A stretch of 64,000 nucleotides of DNA, taken from NCBI RefSeq assembly GCF_032452875.1, contig NW_026893854.1, positions 1-64,000 on the forward strand, given 5' to 3'. The DNA comes from Bos javanicus (Eukaryota > Chordata > Mammalia > Artiodactyla > Bovidae). The notes under the pieces are model-generated. The model ran no database searches and was not told the origin of the DNA. It was given only the letters and a program-made list of their open reading frames with translations. A program made the position numbers and the translations under genes. Shown here one piece after another: positions 1 through 10,106 of this stretch (position 1 is its first letter; each line of letters starts with the position of its first letter).

Positions 1-916
1 AGTTCATGACTGCCACGTGATCAGTGCGATGATCAGTCACGTGATCTGTGCATGATCAGTCAGCGTGACCAGTACATGGTAGCTGCGCAACATGCATGAT
101 CAGCCACGTGATCAGTGCATGATAGCCACGTGATCAGTGCATGATCAGTCACGTGATCAGTGCATGATCAGTCACGTGATCAGTGCATGAACAGACAAGT
201 GATCAGTGCATGATCAGCCACGTGATCAGTGCATGATCAGTCACGTGATCAGTGCATGATCAATTACGTGATCAGTGCATGATCACCCACGTGATCAGTG
301 CATGGTCAGCTACGTGATCAGTGCATGATCAGCCACGTGATCAGTGCATGATCAGCCACGTGATCAGTGCATGATCAGTCACGTGATCAGTGCATGATCA
401 GCCACGTGATCAGTGCATGATCAGCCAAATGATCAGTGCATGATCAATTACGTGATCAGTGCATGATCAGTCACGTGATCAGTGCATGGTCAGTCACGTG
501 ATCAGTGCATGAACAGCCAAATGATCAGTGCATGATCAATTACGTGATCAGTGCATGATCACTCACGTGACCAGTACATGGTAGCTACGTGATCATTGCA
601 TGAACAGCCACGTGAGCAGTGCATGAACAGCCACGTGAGCAGTGCATGATAGCCACGTTATCAGTGCATGATAGCCACGTGATCAGTGCATGATCAGCCA
701 CGTGATCAGTGCATGATCAATTACGTGATTAGTGCATGATCAGTTACGTGAGCAGTGTATGATCAGCCTACGTGATCAGTGCATGGTCAGACACGTCAAC
801 AGTGTATGATCACCCACGTGATCAGTACATGATATCCAAGTGATCAGTGCACGATCAATCACGTGATCAGTGTATGATCAGCCAGGTGAACAGTGCATGC
901 TCAGTCACGTGATCAG
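1..916 (+). repeat. Diverged 23-bp array, left end
   Basis: About 40 monomers precede the first island, and the left boundary is cut by the window. Substitutions are scattered rather than shared with later HORs, for example GTAGCTGCGCAACATG near 80 and several GATCAATTACG and GAACAGCC variants. The last ~90 bp (GTGAACAGTGCATGCTCAG just before 905) is the pre-island signature seen before nearly every later island. No gene is visible. Confidence 0.9.
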
Positions 917-1159
917 GGCCTGCTGAGCTGCGTGATTACTGTCTGCTCATCTGCTTGACAATTGCCAGCTGAGCTGCATGATTCCTGCCTGTCATCTGCT
1001 TGACAATTGCCAGCTGTTCTGCGTAATTCCTGCCTGCTCAGCTGCTTGATTATTGCCAGCTGAGCAGCATGATTCCTCACACCTGAGTTCCATGATTATT
1101 GCCTGCTGACTGTTTGATTCGTGTCTACTCAGCTCTTTGTTTATTGCCTCCAGAGGCAC
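917..1159 (+). repeat. Island 1 (diverged-monomer block)
   Basis: This 243-bp block is made of ten 22/23-bp units that alternate between GAGCTGCGTGATT-like and CATCTGCTTGACAATT-like types. Private changes are TTCTGCGTAATTCC in unit 5, GCATGATT in unit 3 and GTGTCTACTC in unit 9. It is preceded by GATCAGGGCC and followed by CACACGATCAG, the CpG-containing form of the usual CACATGATCAG. Of the full-length islands, copies 1-3 are the least like the later consensus. Confidence 0.93.
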
Positions 1160-2482
1160 ACGATCAGTGTATGATAGCAAACATGATCAGCGCATGATCA
1201 GTCACATGATCAGAGCCATTAAGTCACGTGATCACTACATGATAGTCATGTGATCAGTCCATGCTCAGTCACGGTATCAGTGCATGATCAGCCACGTGAT
1301 CAGTGCATGATTGTCACAAGATCATTGCATGATCGCCACGTGATCAGTCCATGCTCAATCACGGTATCAGTATGATCAGCCTCGTGATCAGTGCATGATA
1401 GCCACGTGATCATTGCATGATAGCCACGTGATCAGTCCATGATCAGCCAGGTGATCAGTGAATGACTGCTACGTGATCAGTTCATGATTAGTCACGTGAT
1501 CTGTGCATGACCAGGCAGGTGATCAGTATATGATCAGCCACGTGAACAGTGCATGATAGCCACGTGATCAGTGCATGATCAGTCACCTGATGGGTGTATG
1601 ATCAGTCACGTGACCGGTACATGGTAGCTACATGATCATTCCATGATCAGCCACGTGAGTAGTGCATGATAGCCACGTGATCAGTGCATGATCAGTGACG
1701 TGATCAGTGCATGATCAGTGATGTAATCTGTGCATGACCAGGCACGTGATCAGTGTATGACCAGCCATGTGATCAGTGCATGATAGCCACGTGATCAGTG
1801 CATGATCAGTCACGTGATCAGTGCATGATCAGTCACGTGATCAGTGCATGATCAGCCACATGATCAGTGCATGATCAATTACGTGGTCAGTGCATGATCA
1901 CTCACGTGACCAGTACATGGTAGCTGCGTGATCAGTGTATGACCAGCCATGTGATCAGTGCATGATAAGTCACGTGATCAGTGCATGATCAGTCAAGTGA
2001 TCAGTGCATGATCAGCCACATGATCAGTGCATGATCAGTTATGTCATCAGTGCATGATCAGTCACGTGACCAGTACATGGTAGCTGCGTGATCAGTGTAT
2101 GACCAGCCAAGTGATCAGTGCATGATAGCCACGTTATCAGTGCATGATCATTCACGTGATCAGTGCATGATCAGTCACGTGATCAGTGCATGATCAGCCA
2201 CATGATCAGTGCATTATCAGTCACGTGACCAGTACATGGTAGCTGCGTGATCATTTCATGATCAGCCACGTGATCAGTGCATGATAGCCACGTGATCAGT
2301 GCATGATCAGTTACCTGAGCAGTGTATGATCAGCCACGTGATCAGTGCATGGTCAGACACGTGAACAGTGTATGATCAGCCACGTGATCAGTGCATGGTC
2401 AGTCACGTGATCAGTGCATGTTCATCACGTGATCAGTGTATGAACAGACACGTGAATAGTGCATGCGAAGTCACGTGATCTG
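1160..2482 (+). repeat. Spacer 1, diverged 23-bp array
   Basis: This 1,323-bp spacer opens with the post-island signature: GATAGCAAACATGATCAG, then CCATTAAGTCACGTGATC, then TCACGGTATCAG near 1270. The stretch GTCCATGCTCA..TCACGGTATCAG occurs a second time near 1345, a small local duplication. Variants such as CACAAGATCATTG and GACCAGGCAGGTG make it one of the most diverged spacers. It contains the 160-bp sub-repeats listed separately. Confidence 0.9.
1911..2389 (+). repeat. Tandem seven-monomer (~160 bp) sub-repeat, three copies
   Basis: The marker CAGTACATGGTAGCTGCGTG occurs at 1911, 2071 and 2230, so the periods are 160 and 159 bp, which is seven monomers with one or two 22-bp members. The first two copies also share GTGTATGACCAGCC directly after the marker. 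This is a clear case of the sub-HOR module that recurs less regularly in later spacers. Confidence 0.85.
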
Positions 2483-2725
2483 GGCCTGCTGAGCTGCGTG
2501 ATTACTGTCTGCTCATCTGCTTGGCAATTGCCAGCTGAGCTGCACGATTCCTGCCTGTCATCTGCTTGACAATTGCCAGCTGTGCTGTGTAATTCCTGCC
2601 TGCTCAGCTGCTTGATTATTGCCAACTGAGCAGCATGATTCCTCACACCTGAGTTCCATGATTATTGCCTGCTGACTGTTTGATTCGTGCCTACTCAGCT
2701 CTTTGTTTATTGCCTCCAGAGGCAC
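2483..2725 (+). repeat. Island 2 (diverged-monomer block)
   Basis: This 243-bp island has private TTGGCAATTGCC in unit 2 and GTGCTGTGTAATTCC in unit 5. GCCAACTGAGCAGC at the unit 6/7 junction is shared only with island 6, about 7.4 kb away. It is followed by CACACGATCAG as in island 1, and by GTATGCTAGCAAAC, where other copies read GTATGATAGCAAAC. Confidence 0.93.
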
Positions 2726-3879
2726 ACGATCAGTGTATGCTAGCAAACATGATCAGCGCATGATCAGTCACATGATCAGAGCCATTAAGTCACGTGATCA
2801 CTACATGATAGTCATGTGATAAGTCCATGCTGAGTCACGGTATCAGTGCATGATCAGCCACGTGATCAGGGCATGATCAGCAGGTGATCAGTTCATGATA
2901 GCTATGTGATCAGTTCATGATTTGTCAGGTGATCTGTGCATGACCAGGCAGGTTATCAGTGTATGATCAGCCACGTGATCAGTGCATGATCCGTCACCTG
3001 ATGGGTGTATGATCAGTCACCTAACGGTACATGGTAGCTACATGATCATTGCATAATCAGCCACGTGAGTAGTGCATGATAGCCACGTGATCAGTGCATG
3101 ATCAGTCATGTAATCTGTGCATGACCAGGCACGTGACAAGTGTATGACCAGCCATGTGATCAGTGCATGATCAGCCACGTGATCAGTGCATGATCAGTCA
3201 CGTGATCAGTGCATGATCAGTCACGTGATCAGTGTATGACCAGCCATGTGATCAGTGCATGATAGCCACGTGATCAGTGCATGATCAGCCACATGAGCCG
3301 TGCATGATAGCCACGAGATCAGTGCATGATCAGTCACGTGATCAGTGCATGAGTAAGCAGTGTATGATCAGCCACGTGATCAGTGCATGATGCCACGTGA
3401 TCAGTGCATGATCACTCACGTGACCAGTGCATGGTCAGCCACGATCATTGCATGAACAGCCGCGAGCAGTGCATGATAGCCACGTTATCAGTGCATGATC
3501 AGTCACGTGATCAGTGCATGATCAGCCAAATGATCAGTGCATGATCAATTGCGTGATCAGTGCATGATCAGTCACGTGATCAGTGCATGGTCAGTCACGT
3601 GATTAGTGCATGATTAGCCACGTGAGCAGTGCATGATAGCCACGTGATCAGTGCATGATCAGCCACGTGATCAGTGCATGATCAATTACGTGATTAGTGC
3701 ATGATCAGTTACGTGAGCTGTGTATGATCAGCCACGTGATCAGTGCATGGTCAGACACGTCAACAGTGTATGATCACCCACGTGATCAGTGCATGATATC
3801 CAAGTGATCAGTGCATGATCATCACGTGATCAGTGTATGATCAGCCACGTGAACAGTGCATGCTCAGTCACGTGATCTG
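2726..3879 (+). repeat. Spacer 2, diverged short 23-bp array
   Basis: This 1,154-bp spacer is the shortest in the left part. It carries the post-island signature (GCCATTAAGTCACG near 2781; CACGGTATCAG near 2836), then irregular units such as CAGCAGGTGATCAG and CACCTAACGGTAC. Pre-island units ATCATCACGTGATCAG and GTGAACAGTGCATGCTCAG close it. No coding or RNA feature is seen. Confidence 0.9.
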
Positions 3880-4122
3880 GGCCTGCTGAGCTGCGTGATT
3901 ACTGTCTGCTCATCTGCTTGACAATTGCCAGCTGAGCTGCACGATTCCTGCCTGTCATCTGCTTGACAATTGCCAGCTGTGCTGGGTAATTCCTGCCTGT
4001 TCAGCTGCTTGATTATTGCCAGCTGAGCAGCATGATTCCTCACACCTGAGTTCCATGATTATTGCCTGCTGACTGTTTGATTCGTGCCTACTCAGCTCTT
4101 TGTTTATTGCCTCCAGAGGCAC
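3880..4122 (+). repeat. Island 3 (diverged-monomer block)
   Basis: This 243-bp island has private changes GTGCTGGGTAATTCC and CTGCCTGTTCAGC in unit 5; the rest matches the later consensus. It is the first copy followed by CACATGATCAG instead of CACACGATCAG, so the later consensus form begins here. Confidence 0.93.
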
Positions 4123-6122
4123 ATGATCAGTGTATGATAGCAAACATGATCAGCGCATGATCAGTCACATGATCAGCGCCATTAAGTCACGTGATCACTA
4201 CATGATAGTCATGTGATCAGTCCATGCTCAGTCACGGTATCAGTGCATGATCAGCCACGTGATCAGTGCATGATCTGTCACAAGATTAGTGTATGATCAT
4301 CCACGTGATCAGTGCACGGGCAGTCATGTGATCAGTGCATGATATAGACGTGAACAGTGCATGATCAGTCTCGTGATCAGTGCATGAGAGCCACGTGATC
4401 AGTGCATGATCAGTCACGTGATACATGTGTGATCAGCCACGTGATCAGTGCATGATGAGCCACGTGATCAGTGCAGGATCAATTACGTGATCAGTGCATG
4501 ATCAGTCACGTGACCAGTACATGGTAGCTATGTGATCATTGCCTGATCAGCCACATGATCAGTGCATGATAGCCACGTGATCAGTGCATGATAGCCACGT
4601 GATCAGTGCATGATCAGTCATGTGATACGTGTGTGATCAGCCACGTGATCAGTGCATGATATCCACGTGATCAGTGCATGACAGCCACGTGATCAGTGCA
4701 TGAGAGCCACGTGATCAGTGCATGATCAGTCACGTGATACATGTGTGATCAGCCACGTGATCAGTGCATGATGAGCCACGTGATCAGTGCAGGATCAATT
4801 ACGTGATCAGTGCATGATCAGTCACGTGACCAGTACATGGTTGCTACGTGATCATTGCATGATCAGCCACGTGAGCAGAGCATGATAGCCACGTGGTCAG
4901 TGCATGATCAGTCACGTGATCAGTGCATGATCAGTCACGTGAACAGTGCATGATCATTTACGTGATCTTTGCATGATCAGTCACGTTACCAGTATATGGT
5001 TGCTACGTGATCATTCCATGACGAGCCACGTGAGCAGTGCATGATAGCCACGTGATGTGCATGAGTTACGTGATCAGAGTATGATCAGCCACGTGATCAG
5101 TGCATGAGTGCCACGTGATCAGTGCATGATATGTCATGTGACAGGTGTGTGATCAGCCACGTGAACAGTGCATGTTCAGCCACGTGATCAGTGCATGATA
5201 GCCACGTGATCAGTGCATGATCAGTTACGTGAGCAGTGTATGATCAGCCACGTGATCAGTGCATGATCAGCCACGTGATCAGTGCATGATCAGCCACGTG
5301 ATCAGTGCATGATAGCCACGTGATCAGTGCATGATCAGTCACGTGATCAGTGCATGATCAGTCACGTGAACAGTGCATGATCAGCCACGTGATCAGTGCA
5401 TGATCATTTACGTGATCAGTGCATGATCAGCCACGTGATCAGTGCATGGTAGCTACGTGAACAGTGCATGATCAGCCACGTGATCAGTGCATGATAGCCA
5501 CGTGTTCAGTGCATGATCAGTTACGTGATCAGTGTATGATCAGCCACGTGATCAGTGCATGATCAGACACGTGATCAGTGCATGATCAGCCACGTGATCA
5601 GTGCATGAAGTCACGTGATCAGTGCATGATCAGTCACGTGATCAGTGCATGATCAGCCACGTGATCAGTGCATGATCTGTCACAAGATCAGTGCATGATC
5701 AGCCACGTGATCAGTGCATGATCAGTCATGTGATCAGTGCATGATCAGCCACGTGATCAGTGCATGATCAGTCACGTGATCAGTGCATGATCAGCACGTG
5801 ATCAGTGCATGATCAGTCACGTGTCAGTGCATGATCAGCCACGTGATCAGTGCATGATCAGCCACGTGATCAGTGCATGATCAGCCAGTGATCAGTGCAT
5901 GATCAGTTACGTGATCAGTGCATGATCAGCCACGTGATCAGTGCATGATCAGCCACGTGATCAGTGCATGATCAGCCACGTGATCAGTGCATGATAGCAC
6001 GTGATCAGTGCATGATCAGTCACGTGATCAGTGCATGATAGCCACGTGATCAGTGCATGATCAGTCACGTGATCAGTGTATGATCAGCCGCGTGAACAGT
6101 GCATGATCAGTCACGTGATCAG
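4123..6122 (+). repeat. Spacer 3, changes from variant-rich to canonical-rich
   Basis: This 2,000-bp spacer is two-part. Up to about 5,170 it carries the ordered variants typical of later HORs (CACAAGATTAG, GCACGGGCAG, ATATAGACG, ATACATGTGTGATC, GCAGGATCAATTACG). From about 5,170 it becomes nearly uniform canonical monomer. It contains a ~316-bp tandem duplication and ends at island 4 without the usual GATCTGGGCC junction, reading GTGCATGCTGAG instead. Confidence 0.9.
4386..5017 (+). repeat. ~316-bp tandem duplication inside spacer 3
   Basis: The ordered variants GAGAGCCACG, ATACATGTGTGATC, GATGAGCCACG and GCAGGATCAATTACG occur from 4386 and again from 4702, an offset of 316 bp (14 monomers with several 22-bp members). 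Later spacers hold this block only once, so the duplication is local. The right end of the second copy is approximate. Confidence 0.8.
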
Positions 6123-6358
6123 TGCATGCTGAGCTGCGTGATTACTGTCTGCTCATCTGCTTGACAATTGCCAGCTGAGCTGCACGATTCCTGCCTGTCA
6201 TCTGCTTGACAATTGCCACGTGTGCTGCATAATTCCTGCCTGCTCAGCTGCTTGATTATTGCCAGCTGAGCAGCATGATTCCTCAGAGCTGAGTTCCATG
6301 ATTATTGCCTGACTGATTCGTGCCTACTCAGCTCTTTGTTCATTGCCTCCAGAGGCAC
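6123..6358 (+). repeat. Island 4, altered copy with a 7-bp deletion
   Basis: This 236-bp copy differs from the consensus in several ways. It reads GCCACGTGTGCTGCATAATT where others read GCCAGCTGTGCTGCGTAATT, which puts a CACGTG E-box inside the island. It has CTCAGAGCTGAG in unit 7, lacks 7 bp at the unit 8/9 boundary (GCCTGACTGATTCG), and has TTCATTGCC near its end. Its left junction lacks GGGCC. It looks like an older lineage or one altered by gene conversion. Confidence 0.9.
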
Positions 6359-8411
6359 ATGATCAGTGTATGATAGCAAACGTGATCAGTGCATGATCAG
6401 TCACATGATCAGTGCATGATAAGCCACGTGATCAGTGCATGATCAGTCACGTGATCAGTGCATGATCAGTCACGTGATCAGTGCATGATAGCTGCGTGAT
6501 CAGTGCATGATCAGCCACGTGATCAGTGCATGATAGCCACGTGATCAGTGCATGATCAGCCACGTGATCAGTGCATGATCAGTCACGTGATCAGTGCATG
6601 ATCAGCCACGTGATCAGTGCATGATCAGTCACGTGACCAGTGCATGGTAGCTACGTGATCATTGCATGATCAGCCACGTGATCAGTGCATGATAGCCACG
6701 TGATCAGTGCATGATCAGTCACGTGATAGTGTATGATCAGCCACGTGATCAGTGCATGGTAGCCACGTGATCAGTGCATGATCAGCCACGTGATCAGTGC
6801 ATGATCAGCCACGTGATCAGTGCATGATCAGTCACGTGATCAGTGTGATCAGCCACGTGATCAGTGCATGATAAGCCACGTGATCAGTGCATGATCAGTT
6901 ACGTGATCAGTGCATGATCAGTCACGTGACCAGTACATGATAGCTGCGTGATCAGTGCATGATCAGCCACGTGATCAGTGCATGATAGCCACGTGATCAG
7001 TGCATGATCAGTCACGTGATCAGTGCATGATCAGCCACGTGATCAGTGCATGATCATTTACGTGATCAGTGCATGATCAGTCACGTGATCAGTACATGGT
7101 AGCTACGTGATCAGTGCATGATCAGCCACGTGATCAGTGCATGATAGCCACGTGATGTGTGCATGATCAGTTACGTGATCAGTGTATGATCAGCCACGTG
7201 ATCAGTGCATGAGTGCCACGTGATCAGTGCATGATAGTCACGTGACAGTGCATGATCAGCCACGTGATCAGTGCATGATCAGCCACGTGATCAGTGCATG
7301 ATAGTCACGTGATCAGTGCATGATCAGTTCACGTGATCAGTGCATGATCAGCCACGTGATCAGTGCATGATCAGCCACGTGATCAGTGCATGATCAGCCA
7401 CGTGATCAGTGCATGATATCCACGTGATCAGTGCATGATCAGTCACGTGATCAGTGCATGATCAGCCACGTGATCAGTGCATGATCAGCACGTGATCAGT
7501 GCATGATCAGCCACGTGATCAGTGCATGATCAGCCACGTGATCAGTGCATGATCAGCCACGTGATCAGTGCATGATCAGCCACGTGATCAGTGCATGATC
7601 AGTCACGTGATCAGTGCATGATCAGTCACGTGACCAGTGCATGATAGCTGCGTGATCAGTGCATGATCAGCCACGTGATCAGTGCATGATAGCCACGTGA
7701 TCAGTGCATGATCAGTCACGTGATCAGTGCATGATCAGCCACGTGATCAGTGCATGATCAGCCACGTGATCAGTGCATGATAGCCACGTGATCAGTGCAT
7801 GATCAGTCACGTGATCAGTGCATGATCAGTCACGTGATCAGTGCATGATCAGCCACGTGATCAGTGCATGATAGCCACGTGATCAGTGCATGATCAGCCA
7901 CGTGATCAGTGCATGATCAGCCACGTGATCAGTGCATGATCAGTCACGTGATCAGTGCATGATCAGCCACGTGATCAGTGCATGATCAGCCACGTGATCA
8001 GTGCATGATCAGTTACGTGATCAGTGCATGATCAGTCACGTGACCAGTGCATGGTAGCTACGTGATCATTGCATGATCAGCCACGTGAGCAGTGCATGAT
8101 AGCCACGTGATCAGTGCATGATCAGCCACGTGATCAGTGCATGATCAGCCACGTGATCAGTGCATGATAGCCACGTGATCAGTGCATGATCAGCCACGTG
8201 ATCAGTGCATGATCAGCCACGTGATCAGTGCATGATCAGTCACGTGAGCAGTGCATGATCAGCCACGTGATCAGTGCATGGTCAGACACGTGATCAGTGC
8301 ATGATCAGCCACGTGATCAGTGCATGATATCCACGTGATCAGTGCATGATCAGTCACGTGATCAGTGTATGATCAGCCACGTGAACAGTGCATGCTCAGT
8401 CACGTGATCAG
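6359..8411 (+). repeat. Spacer 4, canonical-rich array
   Basis: This 2,053-bp spacer is almost entirely canonical 23-bp and 22-bp monomers. The ordered variants of the standard HOR are mostly missing; only a few remain, such as GGTAGCTACGTGATCATTG near 6,648 and 8,052. The post-island ATGATAGCAAACGTGATCAG keeps CGTG where other copies read CATG. Nothing else is visible. Confidence 0.9.
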
Positions 8412-8609
8412 GGCCTGCTGAGCTGCGTGATTACTGTCTGCTCATCTGCTTGACAATTGCCAGCTGAGCTGCATGATTCCTGCCTGCTCAGCTGCTTGAT
8501 TATTGCCAGCTGAGCAGCATGATTCCTCACACCTGAGTTCCATGATTATTGCCTGCTGACTGTTTGATTCGTGCCTACTCAGCTCTTTGTTTATTGCCTC
8601 CAGAGGCAC
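8412..8609 (+). repeat. Island 5, 45-bp in-register deletion
   Basis: This 198-bp copy lacks exactly one 45-bp dimer: unit 3 runs straight into unit 6 as GCATGATTCCTGCCTGCTCA. The loss equals one 22-bp plus one 23-bp unit, as expected from unequal exchange within the island. GCATGATT in unit 3 is shared with island 1, and GATCAGGGCC precedes both. Island 31 carries a similar deletion. Confidence 0.92.
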
Positions 8610-9863
8610 ATGATCAGTGTATGATAGCAAACATGATCAGCGCATGATCAGTCACATGATCAGTGCCATTAAGTCACGTGATCACTATATGATAGTCATG
8701 TGATCAGTCCATGCTCAGTCACGGTATCAGTGCATGATCAGCCACGTGATCAGTGCATGATCAGCCACGTGATCAGTGCATGATCAGCCACGTGATCAGT
8801 GCATGATCAGCCACGTGATCAGTGCATGATGCACGTGATCAGTGCATGATCAGTCACGTGATCAGTGCATGATCAGGCACGTGATCAGTGCATGATCAGC
8901 CACGTGATCAGTGCATGATAGCCACGTGATCAGTGCATGATCAGTCACGTGATCAGTGCATGATCAGTCACGTGACCAGTACATGGTAGCTACGTGATCA
9001 TTGCATGATCAGCCACGTGATCAGTGCATGATAGCCACGTGATCAGTGCATGATCAGTCACGTGATCAGTGCATGATCAGTCACGTGATCAGTGCATGAT
9101 CAGCCACGTGATCAGTGCATGATCAGCCACGTGATCAGTGCATGATAGCCACGTGATCAGTGCATGATCAGTTACGTGATCAGTGCATGATCAGTCACGT
9201 GATCAGCATGATCAGCCACGTGATCAGTGCATGATCAGCACGTGATCAGTGCATGATCAGTCACGTGACCAGTGCATGATAGCTGCGTGATCAGTGCATG
9301 ATCAGCCACGTGATCAGTGCATGATCAGCCACGTGATCAGTGCATGATCAGCCACGTGATCAGTGCATGATCAGTCACGTGATCAGTGCATGATCAGTCA
9401 CGTGATCAGTGCATGATAGCTACGTGATCAGTGCATGATCAGCCACGTGATCAGTGCATGGTAGCCACGTGATCAGTGCATGATCAGCCACGTGATCAGT
9501 GCATGATCAGCCACGTGATCAGTGCATGATCAGCCACGTGATCAGTGCATGATCAGCACGTGATCAGTGCATGGTAGCCACGTGATCAGTGCATGATCAG
9601 CCACGTGATCAGTGCATGATAGCCACGTGATCAGTGCATGATCAGCCACGTGATCAGTGCATGATAAGCCACGTGATCAGTGCATGATCAGTTACGTGAG
9701 CAGTGTATGATCAGCCACGTGATCAGTGCATGGTCAGACACGTGAACAGTGTATGATCAGCCACGTGATCAGTGCATGATAGCCACGTGATCAGTGCATG
9801 ATCAGTTACGTGATCAGTGTATGATCAGCCACGTGAACAGTGCATGGTCAGTCACGTGATCTG
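8610..9863 (+). repeat. Spacer 5, canonical-rich array
   Basis: This 1,254-bp spacer starts with the post-island signature (GCCATTAAGTCACG near 8665, CACTATATGATAGTC), then runs as canonical monomers with many GATAGCC 22-bp units. Its pre-island end reads GTGCATGGTCAGTCACG instead of GTGCATGCTCAG, so the GCATGC landmark found before almost every other island is absent here. Confidence 0.9.
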
Positions 9864-10106
9864 GGCCTGCTGAGCTGCGTGATTACTGTCTGCTCATCTG
9901 CTTGACAATTGCCAGCTGAGCTGCACGATTCCTGCCTGTCATCTGCTTGACAATTGCCAGCTGTGCTGCGTAATTCCTGCCTGCTCAGCTGCTTGATTAT
10001 TGCCAACTGAGCAGCATGATTCCTCACACCTGAGTTCCATGATTATTGCCTGCTGACTGTTTGATTCGTGCCTACTCAGCTCTTTGTTTATTGCCTCCAG
10101 AGGCAC
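9864..10106 (+). repeat. Island 6 (diverged-monomer block)
   Basis: This 243-bp copy matches the consensus except for GCCAACTGAGCAGC at the unit 6/7 boundary, shared with island 2. It opens the first 5-kb super-repeat. Confidence 0.94.

Noticed and set aside
917..1159. Islands as an inserted transposon or SINE
   Set aside because: They have no terminal repeats, target-site duplication, A/B box or poly-A tail, and they reduce in register to 22/23-bp units related to the surrounding monomer.
992..1180. A 62-residue minus-strand open frame, repeated in 28 of the other islands with near-identical translation
   Set aside because: It lies over the island and is a by-product of its low-stop diverged units. 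Its conservation equals the DNA identity of the copied island, island 4 breaks it with a 7-bp deletion and islands 5 and 31 with 45-bp ones, and it has no domain, signal or neighbouring gene.
2425..2646. A 73-residue minus-strand open frame across island 2
   Set aside because: It exists only because of private substitutions in this copy, has no counterpart in other islands, and reads through both island and satellite units.
8412..8609. Bacterial-type promoter (TTGACA box in the islands)
   Set aside because: TTGACAATTGCC gives a -35-like hexamer, but no TATAAT-like -10 lies 16-18 bp downstream, and the context is a eukaryote-like satellite with no gene to drive.
5170..9860. Z-DNA-forming alternating purine-pyrimidine tract
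   Set aside because: Alternation is limited to runs of about six bases (CACGTG, TGCATG) broken by GATC in every unit, too short for a credible Z-DNA claim.
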